The notes under the pieces: generated by a model
What the model was told of the DNA's origin: nothing
What the model saw: the letters and a program-made list of their open reading frames with translations, nothing else
Database searches by the model: none
Shown here: one piece after another, positions 1-7,917 of the stretch
How the letters are laid out: the number at the start of each line of letters is the position of its first letter
Position numbering within the stretch: the first letter of the stretch is position 1
Position numbers and translations under genes: made by a program
Source: Oceanimonas doudoroffii
GTDB taxonomy: Bacteria; Pseudomonadota; Gammaproteobacteria; Enterobacterales; Aeromonadaceae
Direction of reading: 5' to 3'
Length of the DNA: 64,000 nt
Assembly (NCBI RefSeq): GCF_002242685.1
Contig: NZ_NBIM01000001.1
Coordinates: 992,001-1,056,000 of the forward strand

Positions 1-160
<160 letters not shown>

Positions 161-180
161 ACGCCGGCATCAGGGCCTGC

Positions 181-209
181 AACCGGGGTCGGTCGACCCC
201 GGTTTTTTT
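181..209 (+). terminator. Rho-independent terminator of aguA
   Basis: A perfect 10-bp stem (181-190 with 195-204), a 4-base loop and a run of T. It follows the aguA stop by 20 bases and its T tail touches the stop codon of the convergent solA. Confidence 0.9.
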
Positions 210-1341
210 ACCGGCCAAACCGGCTCAGGGCAAAGGAGCCCAGATCAAACCCCGGCTCGCCGTCCAGCATCCAGCGCGCAAAGGTTTCCCCCAGGACGGC
301 GGCAAACTTGAAACCGTGACCGGAGCAGGCACTGGCGAAAAATACCCCTTCGTGCTCCGGATGGCGATCCAGAATAAAGTGCTCGTCGGGCGTGCGAATG
401 TAATGACACACCTTACCCTCGATAAACTCTCCCACGCCCGGCAGGTAGTCATGTACAAAGGCGTCCAGCTCCGCCCTGTCCTGGGAAAAAGAACCAAATG
501 ATGCCAGTGGCTCACCGGGTTCCAAGGGCTGACCGGCATCATGACGGCCAATTTTGAATCCCTCTCCATTCAGGGTGGGAAACCCATAGTAGACGGCATT
601 GGCAAGATCGGCGGAAAAGCCGGGAAACGCCGCCGGCCCGTAACGCATCACATCTGCCCGGTACCAGGCAAAAGTCTTGCGTACTCGCTGCAACGGCAGG
701 TGCAATCCCAGCTGGGCCATCAGCGGGGCCACCCGCTGACCGGCACACACCAGTACTTGAGCGGCGGTGAACCGCTCACCATCGGCCAGCTCGACCCCCA
801 TCCCGCCGGGAATGGCCTTCAGCCCGGTGACGGTGCGGCCACCCAGTAACCGCGCCCCTTGCGCGCTGCCGAGCCGGTGCCAGGCACTCAGTGCGCGTTC
901 GCAATAGAGCACACCGGCCTCGGGTTCATACCCGCCCGAAAAGCCGGCGGGCAGTCCCCAGCCCGGCCAGCGGGCCTCGATGCCGGCGGCACTTTCCTGC
1001 TCCAGCGCCAGCCCGTATTCGGCGGCGCTGCGCCTGACCTGGGCCAGGAAAGGGCTGTCGGCCACGCCCAGATTGAGCACACCACAGGGCTCGAACAGGC
1101 GCTCGCCGCTCAGTTGTTCGAGCTCGGTCCACAGCGCCCGCGCCCTCAATAACAGCGGAATATAGGCCTCTCCCTCACCATAGGCGGTGCGGGTCAGCCG
1201 AGTGCTGCCATGGTGGGAGCCCAGTGTATGGGGCGGATGGCCCTCGTCGAGCAGCAGCACTCGGGCGCCCTGACAGGCCGCGTAATATCCCGCTGCCATG
1301 CCGACCGAGCCGGCACCGATAATAAGAATGTCTGCATCCAT
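208..1341 (-). CDS. solA: N-methyl-L-tryptophan oxidase / monomeric sarcosine oxidase family
   Basis: A flavoenzyme of 377 aa that oxidatively demethylates N-methyl amino acids, releasing formaldehyde and hydrogen peroxide. The N-terminus carries the Rossmann dinucleotide motif IIGAGSVGMAAG (residues 7-18), and the SHHGSTRLTR segment typical of the family follows. Cys312 in VCHYIRTPDEHF is at the position of the covalent flavin-linking Cys of E. coli SolA, and the C-terminal SGHGFKF is conserved. Length matches the family (about 372 aa). Substrate preference between N-methyltryptophan and sarcosine cannot be decided from the sequence. It is monocistronic, convergent with aguA and downstream of the grxD terminator. 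Confidence 0.85.
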   Translation of the reverse strand: MDADILIIGAGSVGMAAGYYAACQGARVLLLDEGHPPHTLGSHHGSTRLTRTAYGEGEAYIPLLLRARALWTELEQLSGERLFEPCGVLNLGVADSPFLAQVRRSAAEYGLALEQESAAGIEARWPGWGLPAGFSGGYEPEAGVLYCERALSAWHRLGSAQGARLLGGRTVTGLKAIPGGMGVELADGERFTAAQVLVCAGQRVAPLMAQLGLHLPLQRVRKTFAWYRADVMRYGPAAFPGFSADLANAVYYGFPTLNGEGFKIGRHDAGQPLEPGEPLASFGSFSQDRAELDAFVHDYLPGVGEFIEGKVCHYIRTPDEHFILDRHPEHEGVFFASACSGHGFKFAAVLGETFARWMLDGEPGFDLGSFALSRFGR

Positions 1342-1418
1342 GGAAAGTGTCCGTTGTACCTGGCGGGTGAACAGGTCGAAGCGTCATCGGCGTGGCCGCA
1401 ACACTTGATCAGAAAGGC

Positions 1419-1449
1419 AAAAAAAACCGGCAGCCTGAGGCTGCCGGTT
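1419..1449 (-). terminator. Rho-independent terminator of grxD
   Basis: An 11-bp perfect stem (1425-1435 with 1439-1449), a 3-base loop and eight T on the minus strand. It sits 6 bases after the grxD stop and separates it from solA. Confidence 0.92.
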
Positions 1450-1454
1450 CAACA

Positions 1455-1793
1455 TCAAGCCTGTTCGGGCTTGGGATGCTTGGCGGCGGTGTCCTTGATC
1501 AGGGTCTGCAGTTCCCCCTGCTGGAACATCTCGATAATGATGTCACAGCCACCGATCAGCTCGCCTTCCACCCACAGCTGGGGAAAGGTCGGCCAGTTGG
1601 CGTATTTGGGCAACTCGGCGCGAATTTCCGGGTTCTGCAAAATGTCGACGTAGGCAAAGGGCTCGCCGCAGTTCATCAGGGCCTGGGACGCCTGGGCGGA
1701 AAAGCCGCAGCTCGGAAACTTGGGAGACCCCTTCATATACAGCAGAATGGGGTTTTCACTGATTTGGGTTTTGATCTTTTCAATGGTGTCCAT
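1455..1793 (-). CDS. grxD: Monothiol glutaredoxin Grx4
   Basis: Monothiol CGFS-type glutaredoxin of 112 aa that carries [2Fe-2S] clusters and delivers them in iron-sulfur protein maturation, partnering with BolA-type proteins. The single active Cys is in CGFS (residues 29-32), preceded by the conserved LYMKGSP; the glutathione-binding WPTFPQLW and the GGCDI segment are present. The ATG at 1793 is chosen because GGAG sits five bases before it; an in-frame TTG five codons upstream has no such site. The divergent neighbour sodB also depends on iron, and grxD beside sodB is a common gammaproteobacterial arrangement. Confidence 0.95.
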   Translation of the reverse strand: MDTIEKIKTQISENPILLYMKGSPKFPSCGFSAQASQALMNCGEPFAYVDILQNPEIRAELPKYANWPTFPQLWVEGELIGGCDIIIEMFQQGELQTLIKDTAAKHPKPEQA

Positions 1794-2052
1794 GACCACT
1801 CCGGACAAGGGTTGTTAAAGATTCCATTCTACTTTATCCCTTCCCGGTCTCAAGGGCCGCGACCGATTAATTGCCGCCGGTGGTATCCGTACAAAAGCTG
1901 TTGTTGTTTAGCCGGCGCGCTAACTGTTACACTCCCGTCAGCAATTTAGCGAAGGGCGACTATGCTGATAGCGGTCGTCATCGTCACCAATAATAAGCAA
2001 GCAGCAATGTCTTCGCCGGTGTCATCCGGCGCATAAACATGGAGAACTAAAA

Positions 2053-2637
2053 ATGGCATTTGAACTTCCCGCTCTGCCCTACGCCAAGAACGCTCTGGAG
2101 CCGCACATCTCCCAGGAAACCCTGGAATATCACCACGGCAAGCACCACAACACCTATGTGGTTAACCTGAACAACCTGGTTCCCGGCACCGAGTTCGAAG
2201 GCAAGTCTCTGGAAGACATCATCAAGACCTCTTCCGGTGGCATCTTCAACAACGCCGCTCAGGTGTGGAACCACACCTTCTACTGGAACTGCCTGGCCCC
2301 CAACGGTGGCGGCGAGCCCACCGGCGCCCTGGCCGATGCCATCAAGGCCGCTTTTGGCTCCTTCGACGCTTTCAAGGAAGAGTTCACCAAGTCTGCCGTG
2401 ACCAACTTCGGCTCCGGCTGGACCTGGCTGGTGAAAAAGGCCGATGGCACCGTGGGTCTGGTTAACACCTCCAACGCCGGCTGCCCGCTGACCGAAGCCG
2501 GTCTGACTCCCCTGCTGACCTGCGACGTGTGGGAGCACGCCTACTACATCGATTACCGCAACGTACGCCCTGACTATGTGAAAGCCTTCTGGGCCCTGGT
2601 CAACTGGGAATTCGTAGCAGAAAACTTCGCCAAGTAA
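2053..2637 (+). CDS. sodB: Iron superoxide dismutase
   Basis: Cytoplasmic Fe-SOD, 194 aa, converting superoxide to peroxide and oxygen. The four metal ligands are in their usual places: His27, His74, Asp158 and His162 (DVWEHAYY). Gln70 in the AAQVWNH segment, rather than the C-terminal-half Gln of Mn enzymes, is the mark of the iron type. The start is supported by GGAG ten bases upstream (CATGGAGAACTAAAAATG). A strong terminator follows at once, so it is monocistronic. In relatives sodB is repressed under iron starvation through Fur and small RNAs; no such target site could be verified here. Confidence 0.97.
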   Translation: MAFELPALPYAKNALEPHISQETLEYHHGKHHNTYVVNLNNLVPGTEFEGKSLEDIIKTSSGGIFNNAAQVWNHTFYWNCLAPNGGGEPTGALADAIKAAFGSFDAFKEEFTKSAVTNFGSGWTWLVKKADGTVGLVNTSNAGCPLTEAGLTPLLTCDVWEHAYYIDYRNVRPDYVKAFWALVNWEFVAENFAK

Positions 2638-2653
2638 GTTTTCTTCCGCGTAA

Positions 2654-2681
2654 AACACCCCGGCCCGCCGGGGTGTTTTTG
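2654..2681 (+). terminator. Terminator of sodB
   Basis: A 10-bp GC-rich stem (2654-2663 with 2668-2677), a 4-base loop and a T run, 17 bases after the sodB stop. Confidence 0.9.
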
Positions 2682-2769
2682 TTATTGGGGCTTTTTTAAT
2701 CAGCCTGCCTGGGTGTAAAATGCGCCCTTTCTTGTGTTAGTACTTCAAAGTGAGTCCATTCTAGTGAGT

Positions 2770-4083
2770 ATGTCTGTTCCCCGTATCGGCTTTGTGTCTC
2801 TCGGCTGTCCGAAAAACCTGGTCGACTCCGAGCGTATTCTGACCCAGCTGCGTATTGAAGGTTACGACGTGGTGCCTTCCTACGATGATGCCGATATGGT
2901 GATCGTCAACACTTGTGGCTTTATCGACAGTGCCGTACAGGAATCCCTGGAGGCCATTGGTGAGGCCCTCAACGAAAACGGCAAGGTGATCGTCACCGGC
3001 TGCCTGGGTGCCAAGGAAGATCAAATTCGCGAAGTGCACCCCAAGGTGCTGGAGATCACCGGCCCCCACTCCTACGAGCAGGTGCTGGAGCACGTGCACC
3101 GCTATGTACCGCGCCCGGAGTACAATCCCTTTGTCAACCTGGTGCCCGAGCAGGGCGTCAAGCTGACTCCCAAGCACTACGCCTACCTGAAGATTTCCGA
3201 AGGCTGCAACCACAAGTGCACCTTCTGCATCATTCCGTCCATGCGTGGCGATCTGGACAGCCGCCCCATCGGTGACGTGCTCGCCGAAGCCGGTCGCCTG
3301 GCAGATGCCGGCGTGAAGGAGCTGCTGGTGATCTCTCAGGATACTTCAGCCTACGGCGTGGATGTGAAGCACAAGACCGGCTTTGCCAGCGGTATGCCGG
3401 TGAAGACCCACATTCAGGCCCTGTGCGAAGAGCTGGGCAAAATGGGGGTGTGGGTGCGCCTGCACTACGTCTACCCGTATCCGCACGTGGACGACCTTAT
3501 TCCGCTGATGCGCGACGGCAAAATTCTGCCTTACCTGGACATTCCGCTGCAGCACGCCAGCCCGCGCATTCTCAAGCTGATGAAGCGCCCCGGCGCAGTG
3601 GAGCGCACCCTGGAGCGCATTCGCCGCTGGCGGGAAATCTGCCCCGAGCTCACCATTCGCTCTACCTTTATCGTGGGCTTCCCCGGCGAGACCGAAGAAG
3701 ACTTTCAGATGCTGCTCGACTTTATCGAACAGGCCGAGCTGGATCGGGTGGGCTGCTTTACCTACAGCCCGGTGGAGGGCGCTCGCGCCAACGAACTGGC
3801 CGATCCGGTACCGGAAGAGGTCAAGCAGGAACGCTTTGAGCGCTTTATGGCGCTGCAACAGCAGATTTCCACCCGCCGCCTGGCGCAGAAGGTGGGCAAG
3901 ACCATCAAAGTACTGATCGACGAGGTGGACGAGGAAGGTGCCATCGGCCGCTCCAGCGCCGACGCCCCGGAAATTGACGGCCTGGTATACCTGAACGGGG
4001 AAACCGACCTCAAGCCCGGCGACATGATCACCGCCACCGTCACCCACTCCGACGAGTACGATCTCTGGGCCGAGCTGGCCTGA
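2770..4083 (+). CDS. rimO: Ribosomal protein S12 methylthiotransferase
   Basis: Radical-SAM enzyme, about 437 aa, that adds a methylthio group to the conserved Asp of ribosomal protein S12. Domain order is the family's: an N-terminal MTTase domain with cluster-binding Cys in SLGCPKN, NTCGF and GCLG; the radical-SAM core with CNHKCTFC (Cys-x3-Cys-x2-Cys); and a C-terminal TRAM domain. The [12 protein letters not shown] start distinguishes RimO from MiaB. I place the start at the ATG at 2770; a GTG two codons upstream (2764) is possible, and the ribosome site (AAAGTGAG near 2747) is rather far from either. It stands alone between terminators. Confidence 0.95.
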   Translation: MSVPRIGFVSLGCPKNLVDSERILTQLRIEGYDVVPSYDDADMVIVNTCGFIDSAVQESLEAIGEALNENGKVIVTGCLGAKEDQIREVHPKVLEITGPHSYEQVLEHVHRYVPRPEYNPFVNLVPEQGVKLTPKHYAYLKISEGCNHKCTFCIIPSMRGDLDSRPIGDVLAEAGRLADAGVKELLVISQDTSAYGVDVKHKTGFASGMPVKTHIQALCEELGKMGVWVRLHYVYPYPHVDDLIPLMRDGKILPYLDIPLQHASPRILKLMKRPGAVERTLERIRRWREICPELTIRSTFIVGFPGETEEDFQMLLDFIEQAELDRVGCFTYSPVEGARANELADPVPEEVKQERFERFMALQQQISTRRLAQKVGKTIKVLIDEVDEEGAIGRSSADAPEIDGLVYLNGETDLKPGDMITATVTHSDEYDLWAELA

Positions 4084-4115
4084 GCAGAATGTAAACACAT
4101 CGCTGGTAATCATGA

Positions 4116-4137
4116 GCCCCGGCAACGGGGCTTTTTT
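4116..4137 (+). terminator. Terminator of rimO
   Basis: A short GCCCCG/CGGGGC stem (4116-4121 with 4126-4131), a 4-base loop and six T, 32 bases after the rimO stop. Confidence 0.85.
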
Positions 4138-4346
4138 GTGTCCGGACAACCATCCATTCATTTCATGTGTTATTTAGCTACAGTTTTGTTGGTCTTTTTT
4201 TCACCCAACGAATCATTTTTTCATGCTATCGTCATACTTTGGTATGGCAGGGCTCTTACCCCAAGCGCTTGTGCTGTATAGTGTATCCCGTTGTAACGCG
4301 CCTCCCGGAGTCCAGGCCGGGCTACCTCACTGAGCCGGAAGTTCAG

Positions 4347-5198
4347 ATGAATACATTGGAAAAAATCACCAAAAATCTCGACAGTTTCAGCAAGTCGGAA
4401 CGCAAGGTTGCGGAAGTGATCCTCGCCTCGCCCCAGACCGCCATTCATTCCAGCATTGCCGCCCTGGCCAAGCTGGCGGATGTGAGTGAGCCCACCGTCA
4501 ACCGTTTCTGTCGCCGTCTCGATACCAAGGGCTTTCCCGATTTCAAGCTGCACCTGGCCCAGAGCCTGGCCAATGGCACACCCTATGTAAACCGCCACGT
4601 AGAGGAAGACGACGGCCCCGAGTCCTATACCGCCAAGATTTTCGAGTCCAGCATGGCTTGTCTTGACTCGGCCCGACAAAGCCTGGATCCCCAGGCGGTG
4701 AATCGTTGTGTCGATATTCTGACCCAGGCCCGCAAGCTGTCGTTCTTTGGCCTGGGCGCGTCTTCCGCCGTGGCCCACGACGCCATGAACAAGTTCTTTC
4801 GTTTCAATGTGCCGGTACAGTGCTTTGACGATGTGGTGATGATGCGCATGAGCTGCATCGCCAGTGCCGAGGGCGATGTGGTGGTGCTGATCTCCCACAC
4901 CGGGCGCACCAAGGCGCTGGTAGAGGTGGCCCAGCTGGCACGGCAGAATGATGCCGTGGTCATTGGCCTGACCGCAAAGGACTCCCCCCTTGCCCGGGAG
5001 TGCAACGTGGTGCTGTCGATGGATGTGCCGGAAGACACCGATGTCTATCTGCCCATGGCCTCACGACTGGCGCAGATGGTACTGATAGACGTGCTCGCCA
5101 CCGGCTTTATTCTGCGCCGCGGCAGCCGTTTTCGGGAAAACCTGAAAAAGGTCAAGGAAGGCATCAAAAACTCCCGTTTCGACAGCCCCCATTTCTGA
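4347..5198 (+). CDS. hexR: HexR-type RpiR-family transcriptional regulator
   Basis: Transcription factor of 283 aa with an N-terminal RpiR helix-turn-helix (residues 1-80, including SEPTVNRFCRRL) and a C-terminal SIS sugar-phosphate-binding domain (about 125-265, with FFGLGASSAVAHDA and ISHTGRTKALVE). In gammaproteobacteria HexR binds 2-keto-3-deoxy-6-phosphogluconate and represses Entner-Doudoroff and central glycolytic genes. Its neighbours are eda, which consumes that effector, and pyruvate kinase, both classic HexR targets, which supports the name strongly. The start is the ATG at 4347; the open frame extends further upstream but without conservation. Its stop lies one base from the stop of the convergent eda. 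Confidence 0.92.
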   Translation: MNTLEKITKNLDSFSKSERKVAEVILASPQTAIHSSIAALAKLADVSEPTVNRFCRRLDTKGFPDFKLHLAQSLANGTPYVNRHVEEDDGPESYTAKIFESSMACLDSARQSLDPQAVNRCVDILTQARKLSFFGLGASSAVAHDAMNKFFRFNVPVQCFDDVVMMRMSCIASAEGDVVVLISHTGRTKALVEVAQLARQNDAVVIGLTAKDSPLARECNVVLSMDVPEDTDVYLPMASRLAQMVLIDVLATGFILRRGSRFRENLKKVKEGIKNSRFDSPHF

Positions 5199-5199
5199 T

Positions 5200-5841
5200 T
5201 CAGTCTTGACGGCCCGGGCGGACCAGTGCCACCGCCCCGGCGACCCGCTGCTCCAGGGCGTCCCAGTCTCCGCTGCGAATCAGTTGCGGATCCACCAGCC
5301 AGGTGCCGCCGCAGGCAAGCACATTGGGCAAGGCCAGATATTCACCCAGGTTTTTCACATCAATGCCGCCGGTAGGCACAAATTGCACCTGCTCAAACGG
5401 CCCTTGCAGGGCTTTTAGCATGGCCAGGCCCCCCGATGCCTGCGCCGGAAAAAATTTCAACACCGTCAGATCCTGCTCCAGTGCCGCCTCAATGGCGCTG
5501 GGATTGTTAACGCCGGGGATCAACGGCAATTGCCACTCCCGGCAGGCCCGTACCGTACTCGGATTAAACCCAGCCGACACAGCAAAGTCAGCCCCCGCTT
5601 CGGCGGCCAGCCGTGCCCGCTCCCGATTGATCACCGTTCCCGCACCTACCAGCATGGCGGGCCGGTAACGGCGCAGCAGGTGAATGGCCTGTGCCGCCGC
5701 CTCGGTACGAAAGGTGATTTCCGCCACCGGCAGATCGTGCCGTGTCAGGATCTCCGCCAGCGGCAAAATATCTTCGGCCCGCTCAAGGGTGATCACCGGC
5801 AGTATTTTCAGGGCGGCCAGTTGTTCACTTAGCGCCGTCAT
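5200..5841 (-). CDS. eda: KDPG / KHG aldolase
   Basis: Class I aldolase, 213 aa, that splits 2-keto-3-deoxy-6-phosphogluconate into pyruvate and glyceraldehyde 3-phosphate, the last step of the Entner-Doudoroff pathway. It also handles 4-hydroxy-2-oxoglutarate. Visible features are the catalytic Glu in AEITFRT, the glycine-rich LVGAGTV, and the Schiff-base Lys in LKFFPAQ, followed by phosphate-binding FVPTGGID. GAGGAAAC lies upstream of the ATG at 5841. It is convergent with hexR with a single base between the stop codons and no room for a separate terminator. edd and zwf are not in the window. Confidence 0.95.
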   Translation of the reverse strand: MTALSEQLAALKILPVITLERAEDILPLAEILTRHDLPVAEITFRTEAAAQAIHLLRRYRPAMLVGAGTVINRERARLAAEAGADFAVSAGFNPSTVRACREWQLPLIPGVNNPSAIEAALEQDLTVLKFFPAQASGGLAMLKALQGPFEQVQFVPTGGIDVKNLGEYLALPNVLACGGTWLVDPQLIRSGDWDALEQRVAGAVALVRPGRQD

Positions 5842-6414
5842 GATTCCGTTTCCTCATCGTGTTATCCGCCAGTGGCGCAGACAATGCCCCGCTTTAGGCA
5901 CCGAATCAAGGCGGCACGGGTGCCGCCCTGCCTCATGTTAATTTGCAGTGCAAATGTTAAACTTTACATTGCACATTTTGATGTGCATATTTACCTCATG
6001 TTTGTATACATATTGCATACAAAGCAGGGGTTTCTTTTTGACAAAGCGTCAGGTTAATAATGATTTATCTTTAATATCATTAACTTGTAATACAAGCCAG
6101 GCAACACACCGCCTTCTCTTGCCTTCACTTTCAAAAGACGTCATTGCCTTGCAAAAAAAACGGCATTTTTGTGATCCCGTCTACACTTTTTTCATGGCTT
6201 CGAGTATCATTGATAACAATTTAATTAACCGGGACGACGCCTCAAACCGTGAGCAGCGCAGGCCTTCAGATACCGTCAACTTCAATCGGAAATGCAGCCG
6301 GTTCGGCATCGATTGCCGACATGTCTTTGCGCACTTACCCACATTGTCGGCGTTACCTGACATCCCATTCCTTCATTCAGTCGTATTCATTCCTTCTTCC
6401 AATTGGAGTCTAAC
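5842..6414. promoter_or_regulatory. Intergenic regulatory region between eda and pykA with four palindromes
   Basis: 573 bases without a gene, noticeably AT-rich. It contains four inverted repeats: ATTTGCA-G-TGCAAAT (5941-5955), TGCACAT-TTTG-ATGTGCA (5970-5987), TTTGTAT-N9-ATACAAA (6001-6023) and CTTGTA-A-TACAAG (6084-6096). The imperfect TGTTAAACTTTACA lies at 5955-5968. A TTGACA at 6038-6043 could be a -35 element towards pykA, but its -10 is poor. This spacer serves two genes of the HexR type, yet none of the palindromes equals the published HexR consensus exactly, so the binding proteins are unassigned. From 6100 to 6400 I see nothing further. Confidence 0.5.
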
Positions 6415-7854
6415 ATGCTAAGACGCACCAAGATTGTAACCACGCTGGGTCCGGCCACCGACCGCGACAACAACCTCGAAGGTATTATCAAGGCCGGCGC
6501 CAACGTGGTTCGCATGAACTTTTCCCACGGCACCCCGGAAGATCACCAGAACCGTGCCAACCAGGTGCGGGAAATCGCCAGAAAGCTGGGCAAGCACGTG
6601 GCCATTCTGGGTGATTTGCAGGGTCCCAAGATCCGCGTCTCCACCTTCAAGGACGGCAAGATTCACCTCAGCATCGGCGATAAATTCGTGCTCGACGCGG
6701 ATCTGCCCAAGGGCGAAGGCAATCAGCAGAGCGTAGGCATCGACTATAAAGAGCTGCCTCGCGACGTGAAAAATGGCGATATTCTGCTGCTGGACGACGG
6801 TCGCGTGCAGTTGCGCGTGGACGGCGTGGACGGCAACAAGGTACTGACCGAAGTCACCGTGGCCGGCCCCCTGTCCAACAACAAGGGCATCAACAAGAAA
6901 GGCGGCGGCCTGTCTGCCCCTGCCCTGACCGACAAGGACAAGGAAGACATCAAGACCGCCGCCAAGATTGGCGTCGACTACCTGGCCGTGTCTTTCCCCC
7001 GTACCGGCGAAGACATGCGCATCGCCCGTGAACTGGCCCGCGCCGCCGGCAGCAACGCCAAGCTGGTCGCCAAGGTAGAACGCGCCGAGGCCGTCGCCAC
7101 CGATGCCGCCATGGAAGACGTGGTGCTGGCTTCTGACGCCGTCATGGTGGCCCGGGGTGACCTGGGTGTGGAGATCGGTGATCCCGAGCTGGTGGGCGTA
7201 CAGAAGAAGCTGATCCGCACCAGCCGTCGCCTGAACCGGGTGGTGATCACCGCCACCCAAATGATGGAGTCCATGATCACCGCGCCCCTGCCCACCCGGG
7301 CTGAGGTAATGGACGTGGCCAACGCCGTGCTCGACGGCACCGACGCCGTGATGCTGTCCGCCGAGACCGCCGCCGGCGACTTTCCGGTGGAAACCGTCAA
7401 GGCCATGGCCGAGGTGTGTCTGGGCGCCGAAAAGCACCCCAGCATCAATGTGTCCAACCACCGCATGAACTTCACCTTCACCTCGGTGGAAGAGACCGTG
7501 GCCATGTCCACCATGTATGCCGCCAACCACCTGCAGGGTGTAAAGGCCATCGTGGCGCTGACCCACTCCGGCACCACCCCGCTGCTGCTGTCCCGCATCA
7601 GCTCCGGCTTGCCGATCTTCGCCCTGTCCCAGGAAGAAAAAACCCTGTCCTGGGCCAACCTGTATCGTGGTGTCACCCCGGTGTTCTTCAAGACCGACGA
7701 GACCAAGAGCATCGCCGAGATCTGCCGCGAAGCCCTCGCCACCCTGAAGCAGTCCGGTTACGTCAACAGCGGCGATCTGGTACTGCTGACCCACGGTGAC
7801 ATGATGGAAGTGGTAGGCAGCACCAACACCTGCAAGATCCTCACCGTCGAGTAA
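6415..7854 (+). CDS. pykA: Pyruvate kinase (PykA type)
   Basis: Pyruvate kinase of 479 aa, converting phosphoenolpyruvate and ADP to pyruvate and ATP. The N-terminus [15 protein letters not shown] and RMNFSHG are family hallmarks; the catalytic Lys region and the signature [12 protein letters not shown] with [10 protein letters not shown] follow, and a C-terminal regulatory domain ends the protein. Length and start resemble E. coli PykA (480 aa) rather than PykF (470 aa). The ATG at 6415 has TTGGAG eight bases before it. The gene lies near hexR and eda, so it probably belongs to the same regulon. A strong hairpin terminator follows. Confidence 0.94.
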   Translation: MLRRTKIVTTLGPATDRDNNLEGIIKAGANVVRMNFSHGTPEDHQNRANQVREIARKLGKHVAILGDLQGPKIRVSTFKDGKIHLSIGDKFVLDADLPKGEGNQQSVGIDYKELPRDVKNGDILLLDDGRVQLRVDGVDGNKVLTEVTVAGPLSNNKGINKKGGGLSAPALTDKDKEDIKTAAKIGVDYLAVSFPRTGEDMRIARELARAAGSNAKLVAKVERAEAVATDAAMEDVVLASDAVMVARGDLGVEIGDPELVGVQKKLIRTSRRLNRVVITATQMMESMITAPLPTRAEVMDVANAVLDGTDAVMLSAETAAGDFPVETVKAMAEVCLGAEKHPSINVSNHRMNFTFTSVEETVAMSTMYAANHLQGVKAIVALTHSGTTPLLLSRISSGLPIFALSQEEKTLSWANLYRGVTPVFFKTDETKSIAEICREALATLKQSGYVNSGDLVLLTHGDMMEVVGSTNTCKILTVE

Positions 7855-7875
7855 GGATCAGCCTTGTGAAATGAC

Positions 7876-7905
7876 AAAGGCCGGGCACCTCGCCCGGCCT
7901 TTTTT
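7876..7905 (+). terminator. Terminator of pykA
   Basis: An 11-bp stem (7876-7886 with 7892-7902), a 5-base loop and a T run. On the minus strand the AAA tract also gives a short U tail after the fadE stop at 7918, so it may serve both genes. Confidence 0.9.
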
Positions 7906-7917
7906 ATGGCACCAAAC

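Noticed and set aside
1794..2052. A gene between grxD and sodB
   Set aside because: No frame with a ribosome site is found; the stretch is taken as divergent promoters.
2265..2658. Long overlapping frames opposite or inside sodB, pykA, speA, topA and other genes
   Set aside because: High-GC codon bias opens shadow frames in real genes; they have no ribosome sites and no recognisable family.
5955..5968. TGTTAAACTTTACA as a HexR site
   Set aside because: The half-sites resemble HexR sites, but the spacing is one base short and the half-sites differ by two bases; too weak to call.
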